Assembly: GCA_016704655.1 (NCBI GenBank)
Contig: JADIZR010000017.1
Span: 1-64,000, forward strand
Length of the DNA: 64,000 nt
Direction of reading: 5' to 3'
From: Pseudomonadota bacterium
Lineage (GTDB): Bacteria > Pseudomonadota > Gammaproteobacteria > Steroidobacterales > Steroidobacteraceae
In this document: positions 27,199 through 36,480 of the stretch, piece after piece
Numbering within the stretch: the stretch's first letter is position 1
Layout: the number at the start of each line of letters is the position of its first letter
Notes under the pieces: generated by a model
Databases searched by the model: none
What the model was told of the DNA's origin: nothing
Seen by the model: only the letters and a program-made list of their open reading frames with translations
Translations under genes and position numbers: made by a program

Positions 27199-27756
27199 CT
27201 ACCAGACCAGGTCGTCGGGAACGACGAAGTCCTTGTAAGCCTCGTCGACCGGCGTCGACTCCACCTTGTCCGACGTGTTCACGACGGCGCGTGGTTCACG
27301 TTCCTTGACGCGCTCACCCGTCTCCGCCGGCACCAGTTCGTAGTGCCCGTCGCAGCGGACGATCGCGATTTCACCGCGGACGATGCGCTCACGCAGCGAC
27401 GCATCCACCGGGACGCGTCCCACCTTGCCGTTGATCACGAAGTTGAAGTAGTCGTCGCTTTCGGGCTTGGCGATCCGGTTCTGCTCGACCAGCTGGCGAA
27501 TTTCCGCCCAGCGCGCCTTGGCCGCCGCCTTTTCCTCGCGCTTGCGGTTGAGCTCGGCATCTTTCGCGGCCTTGGCGGCCGCCTGCTTCTGCAGCTCGGC
27601 CTGGCGCTGTTCCTCGCGGAAGTTGCGGTCCTTCTTGCCGACCTGCTTGCGGTCGGTGAAGCTCTGGCGCTTCTGGCTCTGCTCGGCCTGCTTGACCTGC
27701 TTTTCGCTGACCAGGCCGGCCTGCAGCAACTGCTCACGCAACGACAAGCCAGTCAT
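27199..27756 (-). CDS. DUF2058 (YaiL-like) nucleoprotein-family protein
   Basis: 185 residues from the ATG at 27756; the longer open frame upstream overlaps the divergent TlpA gene and is a shadow. The N-terminus MTGLSLREQLLQAGLVSEKQ and a long Lys/Arg/Glu/Ala-rich coiled segment (about 25-85) precede a conserved C-terminal part (FNFVINGKVGRVPVD, IVRCDGHYELVPAE). This is the DUF2058/YaiL architecture. Highly basic helical proteins of this kind are thought to associate with nucleic acid; the function is not established. Confidence 0.88.
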   Translation of the reverse strand: MTGLSLREQLLQAGLVSEKQVKQAEQSQKRQSFTDRKQVGKKDRNFREEQRQAELQKQAAAKAAKDAELNRKREEKAAAKARWAEIRQLVEQNRIAKPESDDYFNFVINGKVGRVPVDASLRERIVRGEIAIVRCDGHYELVPAETGERVKEREPRAVVNTSDKVESTPVDEAYKDFVVPDDLVW

Positions 27757-27849
27757 GCTCAAAACTCCAGGGTCGCGGGGGTAGGCAGGGCCGGGTATGT
27801 TACGCAGTGGGGGCCGTATTGCGAAGCGTAAACCTTCATACTTTGCACC

Positions 27850-28416
27850 ATGCGTTCCATCAAAGCCTTGCGCCGGTCGGTCGCAGCCGTCGCCTGCGGA
27901 CTGATGCTCCTGGCGACACCTGCAGGTGCGGCGCCGCCCGTAGCGCCCGGGCCCGTCGCCGTCGGTCAGGTCTTGCCGGACGTCGTCATGGCGGGCCTGA
28001 ACGGTCCAAAGCGATCCCTTTCCAGCTACCGCGGTCGCCCGCTGATCATCAACGTATGGGCCAGCTGGTGCGGCCCTTGTCGCAAGGAAGCTGCGTCGCT
28101 CGAACGACTTGCCCGGAGTAAGGACGGCGGCCGGTACACCATCATCGGCATCTCGACCGATGACGACCGCAACGCGGCGTTGGCGTGGCTCAAGCAGTCG
28201 AACGCCAAGTTGACCCACTACATCGATACCGGGCCGCGTTGGCCGCTGGAGCACATGCTCGGCGCCTCGCGCATCCCGGTCACGGTACTCGTCGACGCCG
28301 GCGGTCGCGTGGTCGCGCGGTTCCCGGGCGCCCGCGACTGGAGCAGCGCCGAGTCGATCAAGTTGATCGAGCGCGCGTACGCCAACACGGCAGGCCGCCC
28401 GGCGTCGGCCCGCTAG
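27850..28416 (+). CDS. TlpA-like periplasmic thioredoxin
   Basis: 188 residues. Signal peptide with core VAAVACGLMLLATPAGA (cleavage near residue 27), then a thioredoxin fold of the TlpA/ResA type with active site WASWCGPCRKEA near residue 72 and cis-Pro loop SRIPVTVLVD near 140. Expected to reduce disulfides in periplasmic client proteins, for example in cytochrome c maturation; the nrf cytochromes lie 15 kb away and are not linked. Divergent from the DUF2058 gene. Confidence 0.9.
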   Translation: MRSIKALRRSVAAVACGLMLLATPAGAAPPVAPGPVAVGQVLPDVVMAGLNGPKRSLSSYRGRPLIINVWASWCGPCRKEAASLERLARSKDGGRYTIIGISTDDDRNAALAWLKQSNAKLTHYIDTGPRWPLEHMLGASRIPVTVLVDAGGRVVARFPGARDWSSAESIKLIERAYANTAGRPASAR

Positions 28417-28507
28417 CCCGGCCGGTCCATGGCAGCTGCGAGGTACTGGTAAGATTCAGTCTACCCATCAGCCACATCCGGTCCTCGAACCGGGGGAGCA
28501 GCCAGCC

Positions 28508-28990
28508 ATGACGATCAAAGTGGGCGACAAGATGCCCGTCGGCACGTTCAAGACGATGACCAAGGACGGCCCGCAGAACCTGACCACGGACCAGCTCTTC
28601 GCCGGCAAGACGGTCGTGCTGTTTTCCGTGCCGGGCGCGTTCACGCCCACCTGCGATGCCAAGCACCTGCCCGGGTTCGTCGAGAAGGCCGGTGAGTTCA
28701 AGGCCAAGGGCGTCGACACTGTCGCCTGCATGGCGGTCAACGACGTGTTCGTGATGAACGCCTGGGGCAAGCACTCGAACGTCGGCGAAGGCGTGCTGAT
28801 GCTGGCGGACGGCAATGCGGAATACGCCAAGGCGCTCGGACTCGAACTCAACGCCAGCGGCTTCGGCATGGGTATCCGCGGCCAGCGTTTCGCGATCATC
28901 GCGCAAGACGGCACGGTCACGGGACTCTTCGTCGAAGGCCCGGGCGAGTTCAAGGTCTCGAGCGCTGACCACGTGCTGAGTCAGCTGTAA
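28508..28990 (+). CDS. Prx5-type peroxiredoxin (glutathione/glutaredoxin-dependent)
   Basis: 160 residues, close to the usual length of atypical 2-Cys/1-Cys Prx5 proteins. The peroxidatic Cys lies in FSVPGAFTPTCDAKHLPGF near residue 50, followed by VACMAVNDVFVMNAW near 75-90. No resolving Cys is evident near the C-terminus, which suggests dependence on glutaredoxin or glutathione. Reduces hydrogen peroxide and alkyl hydroperoxides in the cytoplasm. A strong ribosome site (GGGGGAGCAG) precedes the ATG. Confidence 0.94.
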   Translation: MTIKVGDKMPVGTFKTMTKDGPQNLTTDQLFAGKTVVLFSVPGAFTPTCDAKHLPGFVEKAGEFKAKGVDTVACMAVNDVFVMNAWGKHSNVGEGVLMLADGNAEYAKALGLELNASGFGMGIRGQRFAIIAQDGTVTGLFVEGPGEFKVSSADHVLSQL

Positions 28991-29063
28991 CTCGTCCGGT
29001 CCACCAACGACCTGCGCAGCGGCGTGCTTTCCGGCACGCCGTTCGCGCATTGGAGCATCGCCA

Positions 29064-29462
29064 ATGAATTTCAACGCACCCGTCGTGACGATGCTCTATG
29101 CCGCGATCTGCGGCGTGCTGCTCATCGTGCTTGCACTCAACATCGTGCGCCTGCGTCGCAGTCACCGGGTTTCGCTCGGCCTGGGCGAGGGCGCGGCACT
29201 CGAGCAGCCGGTGCGGGTGCACGGCAATTTCACGGAATACACGCCGACGTTCCTGATCCTGCTGCTGCTCGCCGAGTTGGGCGGCGCCGCGTTCTGGTTC
29301 CTGCACCTGCTGGGCGCCGCGTTCGTGGCCGGCCGCATGCTGCATGCGTACGGGCTCAGCACCGTGCGTGCGCGTTCGTTCGGCCGGTTCTACGGCTCTT
29401 TGAGTTCGTGGACGTCGATCCTGGTGCTGAGCGGCCACCTGCTGGTCCGTTCTTTCGGTTGA
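29064..29462 (+). CDS. MAPEG family membrane protein
   Basis: 132 residues with four predicted helices. The family pattern includes EQPVRVHGNFTEYTPTFLIL (about residues 46-65) and FVAGRMLHAYGLS (about 90-102), in which the HGNFTEYTP motif marks MAPEG glutathione-dependent membrane enzymes. Bacterial members have weak glutathione transferase or peroxidase activity. It follows a Prx5 gene, so a shared role in peroxide or electrophile detoxification is plausible inference. Confidence 0.9.
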   Translation: MNFNAPVVTMLYAAICGVLLIVLALNIVRLRRSHRVSLGLGEGAALEQPVRVHGNFTEYTPTFLILLLLAELGGAAFWFLHLLGAAFVAGRMLHAYGLSTVRARSFGRFYGSLSSWTSILVLSGHLLVRSFG

Positions 29463-29496
29463 GCCGCGCGATCGGGTTACGCCCTGATCCACAGCC

Positions 29497-30444
29497 ATGC
29501 ATACGCTCGAACCCGAACTGCGCATCCTGCACGCCGAGGGCGTGATAGACGACGCCACGGCAGCCAGCGCCCTCGCGCTTGATCGCCGGGAGGTATTCTC
29601 CCTGCACCTTGAGCTGCGCGTCGCTCTGTACGCGGGCGTGCTGCTGGTGATGGCCGGTGTGGGCATCCTGCTCGCGCGCAATCTCGACCGGATCGGTCCC
29701 CTGGCCATCGTGCTGGTGATTGCGCTCGCCGCCGCTGCGTGCGGCGTGCCTGCACTGCGCGCGAAGCTCGCGGGCAGGGCGCTCACCGTCGCGGGCGATT
29801 ACCTGCTGCTCCTCGCCGTGCTGCTCGGCAGTGCGGGACTCGCCTACGCCGAGCGTCAGTTCACGCTGCTTGGCCCGTGGTGGTCGTGGCACCTGCTGCT
29901 GCTCGCGGTCGTCCACGCGGGTATCGCCTACGCCTTTGCCTCGCCGCTCGTGCTTGCCGCGTCACTCACGTCGCTCGGCGGTTGGTTCGGCGTGGGCGTC
30001 GCGCCTGGCGACCTGCTGCAATTCTCGTATTCGACGCCGTCGCTCGGCGCCCGTGCTCTCGTGTGCGCCGCGTTGATTGCCGCCTGGCGCTATGCCGACC
30101 GTCGCGCACGTCGGGACACGACCTTCAGCGGCGTGTTCGAGCACTTCGTGGCGAACCTCGCGTTCTGGGGCGCGCTGTCGTGGTGCCTCGAGTGGCCGTG
30201 GCTCGCGGCTGGGCTGCCGTTGCTGGCGGCGCTCGCCTATGCGTCGGTCCGTCGCGGACTCGACACTGGCCGCGAGTCGTTCCTCGTGTACGGCATCGTG
30301 TATGCGGCGATCGGCGTCTGTGCCGTGGCCTTGCCGCGTCTGCATGGCATGACCACGTCGTTCGGTTTCGTGCTGATCGTCGTGTGCATCGCGGCGGCCA
30401 CGTTGTGGCAGCTGCGCCGTCGCCTCCGGGAACCCGGCCCATGA
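29497..30444 (+). CDS. DUF2157 polytopic membrane protein
   Basis: 315 residues. The soluble N-terminus (about 40 residues, LRILHAEGVIDDATAASALAL) and the following hydrophobic helices match DUF2157, a family of predicted inner-membrane proteins with eight to ten helices. It overlaps the next membrane protein gene by four bases (ATGA), so the two are coupled. In other bacteria DUF2157 genes pair with DUF4401 and GDYXXLXY-domain genes. Function unknown. Confidence 0.75.
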   Translation: MHTLEPELRILHAEGVIDDATAASALALDRREVFSLHLELRVALYAGVLLVMAGVGILLARNLDRIGPLAIVLVIALAAAACGVPALRAKLAGRALTVAGDYLLLLAVLLGSAGLAYAERQFTLLGPWWSWHLLLLAVVHAGIAYAFASPLVLAASLTSLGGWFGVGVAPGDLLQFSYSTPSLGARALVCAALIAAWRYADRRARRDTTFSGVFEHFVANLAFWGALSWCLEWPWLAAGLPLLAALAYASVRRGLDTGRESFLVYGIVYAAIGVCAVALPRLHGMTTSFGFVLIVVCIAAATLWQLRRRLREPGP

Positions 30445-31562
30445 GCAGCCGTTGGCGTCCGTCACCGGACGAGGAACGCTGGCTCGAGGTGGAGTCCCGG
30501 CTCGGCGCTGCGGTACCGCGCGCCGTCGTCGCCGAGCGTGCCGGCGGCTGGCGCAGCACGGGCCCGCTCGCACGCACCGCGCTTTTCGTACTGGGGCTCG
30601 TCGCGGCCGCGCTGATCCTCGGAGTACTCGGCTTCCGCGACGAGACCACGTTGCTCGTTGCGGGACTCGTCGCCGCATTCGCCGCCGAGTGGCTCACTGT
30701 CGCCAAGCGCCTGTATGCGTCCGGCGTCGAGGAGGGCCTCTGCGTCGGTGGGGCCCTCATGATCGGCGCCTGGCTCACCACGGTTATCGCGCCGCGATCT
30801 GGCTTCGCCGGGGGCACCCTGGAGACGCTGGTGCTGATCGTGGCCGTGGGTGCTGCCGGGCTGCGGCTGTTGAATCCACTGGTCACCACCTGCGCCGTGA
30901 TTGCGTTCGTTTACTGGGTCGGGGCCACGCCGGTCGCACGTGCGCTCGAGCAATCGATCGGCAGCGGCGTGACGACGGTCGTCGTCGGTTGCGCGCTCGC
31001 GATGCTTGCGCTCGTGCTGGGCGCGCGCGAGTACCGCCGGCCCTCGCATGACCGGATGCTCGACTGGCTGGTCGCAACACTGCCGGTTGCTGCCTATGCG
31101 CGGCCCGCCACCTGGAATATCCATGAAGCCATGCAGATTCCGGGTGGCGGCGGATCGGTCCGGCTCGCGATGGCGGTGCTGCTGCTCGCGCTCGCCGTCG
31201 CGATGCTGGTCGCGGGCCTGCGCCGGCGACGGCACGCGCCGCTGCTCGGCTTCATGGGCTGCATCGCCTGCCTCGCAATGGAGTTGCGTCTGGCCACAGC
31301 ACTTGCGACTGAGACCTGGCTCATCCTCTACGGTCTTGCGGCGCTGCTCGCCGGAGTGGCGCTGGACCGCTACCTGCGGTCGCCGCGCAACGGCTTCATC
31401 TCGGCGGCGCTGACTCATCGCGAAGGGCCGCTCGACTTGCTGCAGACTGCGGGCGCCGCAGTGCTCGCGCAAAGCACCGCCCCCGAGTTGCCGCGTTCGG
31501 AGCCCCCCGTCGCTCCAGGCGGAGGGCGATTCGGCGGTGGTGGCGCCAGCGGCAGCTACTGA
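30441..31562 (+). CDS. Polytopic membrane protein coupled to DUF2157
   Basis: 373 residues from the ATG at 30441. A short soluble N-terminus (SPDEERWLEVESRLG) is followed by about ten hydrophobic segments and a glycine-rich tail GGGRFGGGGASGSY. No family is confidently recognised. Its place after a DUF2157 gene suggests a DUF4401-like partner, but the defining motifs were not seen. The Gly-rich C-terminus is unusual and probably disordered. Predicted inner-membrane location. Confidence 0.7.
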   Translation: MSSRWRPSPDEERWLEVESRLGAAVPRAVVAERAGGWRSTGPLARTALFVLGLVAAALILGVLGFRDETTLLVAGLVAAFAAEWLTVAKRLYASGVEEGLCVGGALMIGAWLTTVIAPRSGFAGGTLETLVLIVAVGAAGLRLLNPLVTTCAVIAFVYWVGATPVARALEQSIGSGVTTVVVGCALAMLALVLGAREYRRPSHDRMLDWLVATLPVAAYARPATWNIHEAMQIPGGGGSVRLAMAVLLLALAVAMLVAGLRRRRHAPLLGFMGCIACLAMELRLATALATETWLILYGLAALLAGVALDRYLRSPRNGFISAALTHREGPLDLLQTAGAAVLAQSTAPELPRSEPPVAPGGGRFGGGGASGSY

Positions 31563-31594
31563 AGCAGCCGGGCACCGGACTCCAGCACGACAAA

Positions 31595-31626
31595 GAAAAA
31601 GCCCGGGGATCTTGCGATCACCGGGC
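31595..31626 (-). terminator. Rho-independent terminator of etfBA
   Basis: On the minus strand a GCCCGG...CCGGGC stem with an inner ATC/GAT continuation is followed by a run of T residues (AAAAA at 31596-31600 on the plus strand). It lies 24 bp beyond the etfA stop and also separates the convergent membrane-protein gene. Confidence 0.75.
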
Positions 31627-31649
31627 CTTCACTTTGCGCAGGATACGGA

Positions 31650-32591
31650 TCAGCCGAGAGCCTTCTCGAGCTCCGGCACGATCGTGAACAGGTCGCCGAC
31701 GAGGCCGATATCCGCGCTCTCGAAGATCGGCGCTTCGCCGTCCTTGTTGATCGCGACGATGGTGCCTGCGTCCTTGATGCCGGTCATGTGCTGGATCGCG
31801 CCCGAGATGCCGATCGCGAAGTACACCTGCGGCGCAATGATCTTGCCGGTCTGGCCGACCTGCAGGTCGTTCGGGACGTAGCCCGCATCGACTGCAGCGC
31901 GCGACGCACCAACCGCTGCACCGAGCTTGTCGGCGAGCGAATAGATCAGCTTGAAGTTCTCTGCGCTGCCGAGCGCACGACCACCGGAGACCACCTTGGC
32001 TGCCGACTGCAGGTCGGGCCGACCCGTGGTTGCGCCCGAGCGCGACACGAAACGCGTGTGCGAGGGCAGGGCAGCAGCCGGGTCGACCTTCTCGATGGCT
32101 GCGCTACCGCCCGCTGCAGCCGCTTCGAACGAAGCGACGCGCACGGTGGCGACGACCGGGGCGCCCGCCGGCGCTTCGACGGTGAGGATCGCGTTGCCCG
32201 CGTAGATCGGGCGCTTGAACGTGTGCGGGCCATCCACCGCCATGATGTCCGAGACCTGGCTGACGCCGAGCAGCGCCGCGACGCGGGGCATGATGTCCTT
32301 GCCGAACGTCGTCGACGGTCCGAACACGTGCGTATAGCCAACAGCGAGCTTTGCGATCTGTGGCGCGAGTACCGCCGCGAGGGGCTCTTTGTTTGCCGGG
32401 TTCTCGACCACGAGCACCTTGCTGACGCCCGCGAGCGCTGCCGCTGCGGCGGCGATGGCCGCAGCATCGGCCGCCAGAACGGCGACGTCGATGGTGGCAC
32501 CCGCGATTTTTGCGGCGCAGGTGACACACTTCGCCGTGCTGGCGTTCAGCTTGCCGCCGTCGTGTTCGGCGATGATCAGGATCTTGCTCAT
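31650..32591 (-). CDS. etfA: Electron transfer flavoprotein alpha subunit
   Basis: 313 residues. The C-terminal FAD domain carries the ETF-alpha signature: FVSRSGATTGRPDLQSA is followed by VVSGGRALGSAENFKLI, then VGQTGKIIAPQVYFAIGISG and HMTGIKDAGTIVAINKDGEA. It accepts electrons from acyl-CoA and other dehydrogenases and passes them to ETF:quinone oxidoreductase. Its ATG overlaps the etfB stop by one base (TGATG), the usual coupled layout. Confidence 0.96.
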   Translation of the reverse strand: MSKILIIAEHDGGKLNASTAKCVTCAAKIAGATIDVAVLAADAAAIAAAAAALAGVSKVLVVENPANKEPLAAVLAPQIAKLAVGYTHVFGPSTTFGKDIMPRVAALLGVSQVSDIMAVDGPHTFKRPIYAGNAILTVEAPAGAPVVATVRVASFEAAAAGGSAAIEKVDPAAALPSHTRFVSRSGATTGRPDLQSAAKVVSGGRALGSAENFKLIYSLADKLGAAVGASRAAVDAGYVPNDLQVGQTGKIIAPQVYFAIGISGAIQHMTGIKDAGTIVAINKDGEAPIFESADIGLVGDLFTIVPELEKALG

Positions 32592-33340
32592 CAGACCAAC
32601 CCCTTCTGCTTCAGCACGCCGACGAGTTCGGCGACGTCCTTGACGATGATGCCTTTCTGCCGGCTCGGCGGCGGATCGACCTTGACGGTCTTGAAGGCCG
32701 CGCCTTCAGTCACACCGTAGTCGGCGACGCTCTTGATGTCGAGCGGCTTCTTCTTCGCCTTCATGATGTCCGGCAGTTTCACGTAGCGCGGCTCGTTCAG
32801 GCGCAGGTCGACCGACAGGACGGCCGGCAGGTCGACTTCGAGGGTTTCGAGGCCGCTGTCGACTTCGCGCGTGACCGTGGCCTTGCCATCGGCAATGTCG
32901 ACCTTGGAGCAGGAAGTGGCTTGCGGACGGTCGAGCAGGGCGGCGAGCATCTGGGCCGTCTGGCCGTTGTCCTCGTCGATGGCCTGCTTGCCCAGCAGCG
33001 TCAGGAACGGCTGCTCGGCTTCGGCGATCTTCTGGAAGATCTTCGCGATCGACAGCGGCGCCATGGCGGCGTCGGTCTGCACCAGGATCGCGCGGTCGGC
33101 GCCCATCGCGAGCGCGGTGCGCAGCTGCTGCTGGGTGTCGGCCGGGCCGATGCTGACGGCCAGCACTTCGTCGGCCAGGCCCTGTTCCTTGATGCGCAGC
33201 GCCTGTTCCAGCGCAATTTCATCGAAGGGGTTGATGCTCATCTTGACGCCTTCGGTGATGACGCCCGTGTTGTCAGGTTTGACACGGATGCGGACGTTGT
33301 AGTCCACGACGCGTTTGACACCGACCATGATTCTGCGCAC
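32591..33340 (-). CDS. etfB: Electron transfer flavoprotein beta subunit
   Basis: 249 residues. The GTG at 33340 has an AGGAG seven bases upstream and gives MRRIMVGVKRVVDYN, which aligns with the family start better than the ATG four codons later. The ETF-beta region includes AMGADRAILVQTD and DLRLNEPRYVKLPDIMKAKKKP, the signature near residue 190. Binds AMP and forms the heterodimer with EtfA. First gene of the pair. Confidence 0.96.
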   Translation of the reverse strand: MRRIMVGVKRVVDYNVRIRVKPDNTGVITEGVKMSINPFDEIALEQALRIKEQGLADEVLAVSIGPADTQQQLRTALAMGADRAILVQTDAAMAPLSIAKIFQKIAEAEQPFLTLLGKQAIDEDNGQTAQMLAALLDRPQATSCSKVDIADGKATVTREVDSGLETLEVDLPAVLSVDLRLNEPRYVKLPDIMKAKKKPLDIKSVADYGVTEGAAFKTVKVDPPPSRQKGIIVKDVAELVGVLKQKGLV

Positions 33341-33443
33341 GCGCTCACTCCTGTTCAGCTGGGTCTTTGCAATGCAGCATCATACCAGTCCGACCGGCTG
33401 CAGCGACCCACCGACCCCGCCTGGACGGGTGGGGAACTAGTCC

Positions 33444-34433
33444 CTACCAGCCCCGTTTCTCGTCGAGCTGGCGGGTCAGGTTGACGAGCCGCCGGTAGCT
33501 TTCGAGCCGCCGGGGGTCGATCTCCCCGGATTCGACGGCCGCCTGGACGGCGCACTGCGGCTCCCGCAGGTGCAGGCAGTTCTGGAAGCGGCAGCCAGGG
33601 GCCCGCTGGATAATCTCCAGGTAGCCCCGCTGGACGTCTGGCAAGGGCGCGACGGGAGGGGCGTAATCCCGGACGCCCGGGGAGTCGGTCAGCTCGCCCC
33701 AGGGCAGCTGCACGATCACGGACGATACGGTGGTGTGCTTGCCCTGGCCCGACCCGACCGACAGGTCCGAAGTAGCCCGGTAGGCACCCTCGCAGAGCGT
33801 GTTGGTCAACGACGACTTGCCGACCCCGGACTGGCCCGCCAGGAGCGTGCGGCGGCCCTGCAGCCGCTGCTTGAGCGCATCCAGGCCGGTGCCGCGCTTG
33901 GCGGAGACCGTGACCACCGGTATCCCGATTCGCCGGTAGGTGTCGATGAACGCGAATTCCTCGGGGCCGAACTCGCCGGCACCGATCAGGTCCTGCTTGT
34001 TCAGGATCAGCAGGGCGTCGATGCCCGCATACCCCGCCCCGGCCAGGTAGCGGTCGATGATGAACGGGTCGCAGGTGGGGCGGGGCGCCACGACGATGCC
34101 GAGCTGGTCCAGGTTGGAGGCAATGTCCTCGACGCCACCCCGGCTGTCCGTCCGCTGCAGGACGTTGCGACGAGGCAGGCGCTCCGCCACTACCCAATGC
34201 CCGTCGGCGGCCGTGGATTCAGGCTCGAGGCGGACCAGATCGCCAGCGACAACCTCGGTTCGGCGGCCGCGGATCTTGCAGGGCAGTCGCTCTGCCGTGT
34301 CCGACGACAACACCACGACACGGCGGCCATAGGACTCGACCACGCAGCCCATCCGGCTCTGTGCTGCCGACGACGGCTTGGAGCCGCTGCCAGCGCGGCC
34401 GGACGGTCGTTCGCTGCGGCGACTCGTACTCAC
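33444..34433 (-). CDS. rsgA: Ribosome small-subunit biogenesis GTPase RsgA
   Basis: 329 residues from a GTG that overlaps the upstream protease stop (GTGA at 34430-34433). Circularly permuted GTPase: an N-terminal OB domain (residues about 35-95), then G4 LILNKQDLIG, G5 VSAKRGTG, G1 AGQSGVGKSSL, switch region GKHTTVSS and G3 DSPGVRDYAPP. A C-terminal zinc site uses CRFQNCLHLREPQC. RsgA checks late 30S maturation and is activated by the subunit. An ATG further in (MGCVVESYG) is an alternative start that would remove a basic N-terminal tail. Confidence 0.95.
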   Translation of the reverse strand: MSTSRRSERPSGRAGSGSKPSSAAQSRMGCVVESYGRRVVVLSSDTAERLPCKIRGRRTEVVAGDLVRLEPESTAADGHWVVAERLPRRNVLQRTDSRGGVEDIASNLDQLGIVVAPRPTCDPFIIDRYLAGAGYAGIDALLILNKQDLIGAGEFGPEEFAFIDTYRRIGIPVVTVSAKRGTGLDALKQRLQGRRTLLAGQSGVGKSSLTNTLCEGAYRATSDLSVGSGQGKHTTVSSVIVQLPWGELTDSPGVRDYAPPVAPLPDVQRGYLEIIQRAPGCRFQNCLHLREPQCAVQAAVESGEIDPRRLESYRRLVNLTRQLDEKRGW

Positions 34434-35722
34434 GTGGACGAGAGCGCCTGCCCGGTGGCGAGGGAGCCTTGCGCGCCACCGGGATGGACGAGCCGGGAAA
34501 TCCGGACGACCGGCGGCGGGTGCGAGTCGTAGAACGCGGAATGCCACGGGTCGGGCGTCAGCGTGCTCGCGTTTTCGCGATACAGGCTGACCAGCGCGCG
34601 GCCCAGTTCCGGACCGTCGCTGAAGCGGGCGGCGAAGGCGTCGGCCTGGAATTCGTGGCGCCGCGACCAGGCGGCACCGAGTGGCGTGAGGATCCAGGTG
34701 AACGCGGGCAGGACCAGTATGAATAGAAGCAGGGCGGCCGAGCTGCTGGGCTGATCGACGCCGAGTGCCGCATAGAACCAGTCCTGCGCCGCCAGCCATC
34801 CCAACAGGGCGAAGCCTGCGAGCGACGTTGCGGCGCTCACGAGCAGCCGCTGCGGGATGTGCTTGAGCTTGAAGTGCGCGAGCTCGTGGGCAAGCACGGC
34901 TTCGACCTGCACCGGCGAGAGCGACTGCAGCAACGTGTCGTAGAAGACGATCCGCTTCTCGCGGCCGAGCCCGGTGAAATAGGCGTTGCCGTGCGCGGAT
35001 CGCTTCGAGCCGTCCATGACGTACACGTCGCGTGCGTGGAAGTCACAACGGGCCAGCAGCGCATCAATGCGCTCGCGCAAGGCTGCGTCCGTGAGCGGGG
35101 TGAACTTGTTGAAGAATCCAGCGATCCAGCGCGGCCAGGCCCAGAGCAGCAGCAGCGAGATCGCCATCCACACGGCCCAGGCCACCAGCCACCAGCGCGT
35201 GCCGCTTGCCTGCATCGTCCAGAGAACGAGCGCGACGATGCCGCCACCCAGCAACGCGCCAAGTGCCGCGGCCTTCACCAGGTCGGCCACGAAGACCGCT
35301 GCAGTCGTTCGATTGAAGCCAAAGCGAGCCTCGAGCACGAACGTCCGCCAGACCGAAAACGGCAGGGTGGCCAGGCTCATCGCCAGCAGCACCAGCAGCA
35401 CATGCAGCGTGCCAGCTCCGATGGGATTCGAGCCCGCTATTGCAGTGGCGCTTCGACCGAGGGCGGCGATTCCGCCACCCAGCGTCAGGACCAGCAGCAT
35501 GACCGCGTCGTAGACCAGTTCGAGTCGGCCAAAACGCTGCCAGGCAACCGTGTAATCGGCGGCCTTTGAATGCTCCGCTGCGCTGACTGCAGCGGCAAAG
35601 GCGGGCGGGACCTCGTGCCGGTGAGATGCGACGTGGCGGGTCTGCCGATGGGACAGCCAGACCTGCACGAAAACGTGCATGGCAAGGGCGGCCAGAAAGG
35701 CATTAGTCATCCAATGGGGCAT
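34430..35722 (-). CDS. M48 family (Ste24-like) membrane zinc protease
   Basis: 430 residues from the ATG at 35722. Multi-spanning membrane protein with the zinc-binding HELAHFKLKHIPQ motif near residue 283 and the third ligand region RRHEFQADAFAARF near 360, followed by a SHPPPVVRI segment typical of CAAX prenyl protease 1 (Ste24) homologues. Bacterial members act in membrane protein quality control. Next to orn on one side and coupled to rsgA on the other, an arrangement seen in other gammaproteobacteria. Confidence 0.93.
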   Translation of the reverse strand: MPHWMTNAFLAALAMHVFVQVWLSHRQTRHVASHRHEVPPAFAAAVSAAEHSKAADYTVAWQRFGRLELVYDAVMLLVLTLGGGIAALGRSATAIAGSNPIGAGTLHVLLVLLAMSLATLPFSVWRTFVLEARFGFNRTTAAVFVADLVKAAALGALLGGGIVALVLWTMQASGTRWWLVAWAVWMAISLLLLWAWPRWIAGFFNKFTPLTDAALRERIDALLARCDFHARDVYVMDGSKRSAHGNAYFTGLGREKRIVFYDTLLQSLSPVQVEAVLAHELAHFKLKHIPQRLLVSAATSLAGFALLGWLAAQDWFYAALGVDQPSSSAALLLFILVLPAFTWILTPLGAAWSRRHEFQADAFAARFSDGPELGRALVSLYRENASTLTPDPWHSAFYDSHPPPVVRISRLVHPGGAQGSLATGQALSST

Positions 35723-35875
35723 CAAGTTGACGGATTTAACACTGGCGCGTGTTCCATGAAGGGTGCGGAGCTTAGCCTTTGCTAGAATCCGTCACAATCG
35801 ACCGTCTGGGGTGCCGCCGAGCACGCCAGGGTCCCAGTTTGAAATACCTTGCCCGCTTCGCTGCCTGGTCACACC

Positions 35876-36418
35876 TTGAAAGCTGACAATCTGATCTGGA
35901 TCGACCTCGAGATGACGGGCCTGGACACCCAGTCCGATCGCATCATCGAGATAGCGACGATCGTCACCGACTCATTTCTCCATACTGTGGCGGAAGGCCC
36001 CGTGATTGCGATCCACCAGGACGACGCCGTGCTCGGTGCGATGGACGAATGGAACCGGACCACGCACGGCGGCACCGGTCTGCTGCAGCGGGTTCGTGAC
36101 AGCCGGGTTACCGCCAAGGACGCGGAGATGCAGACGCTGGATTTCCTGGCGCAGCACGCAGTGGCAGGCGCCTCGCCCATGTGTGGCAACAGCATCTGTC
36201 AGGATCGCCGGTTCCTGGCGCGCGAGATGCCTGCCCTCGAGAGGTTTTTCCATTACCGGAATCTCGACGTCAGTACGGTCAAGGAACTCGCGCGGCGCTG
36301 GGCGCCAGACGTGCTGGCCGGCGTGCAAAAGGCGTCGACACACCTTGCCCTTGACGATATCCGCGAGTCGATCAGCGAGTTGGAACACTATCGCCGGCAC
36401 TTCTTGAGGGTTGCGTGA
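35876..36418 (+). CDS. orn: Oligoribonuclease
   Basis: 180 residues from the TTG at 35876 (KADNLIWIDLEMTGLD), matching the 181-residue E. coli enzyme; another TTG at 35849 would add nine residues, and neither has a clear ribosome site. DEDDh exonuclease residues are visible: WIDLEMTG, ICQDRRFLAREM and STHLALDDIRES. Degrades 2-5 nt RNAs and linear dinucleotides such as pGpG to mononucleotides; usually essential in gammaproteobacteria. It marks the boundary between the core genome and the accessory island that follows. Confidence 0.94.
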   Translation: MKADNLIWIDLEMTGLDTQSDRIIEIATIVTDSFLHTVAEGPVIAIHQDDAVLGAMDEWNRTTHGGTGLLQRVRDSRVTAKDAEMQTLDFLAQHAVAGASPMCGNSICQDRRFLAREMPALERFFHYRNLDVSTVKELARRWAPDVLAGVQKASTHLALDDIRESISELEHYRRHFLRVA

Positions 36419-36480
36419 CGTGATGATCGAGGAAATGCACGCGACGAGGGGCATCCTCTGGTTCCCCTGTGTGTAGCGAC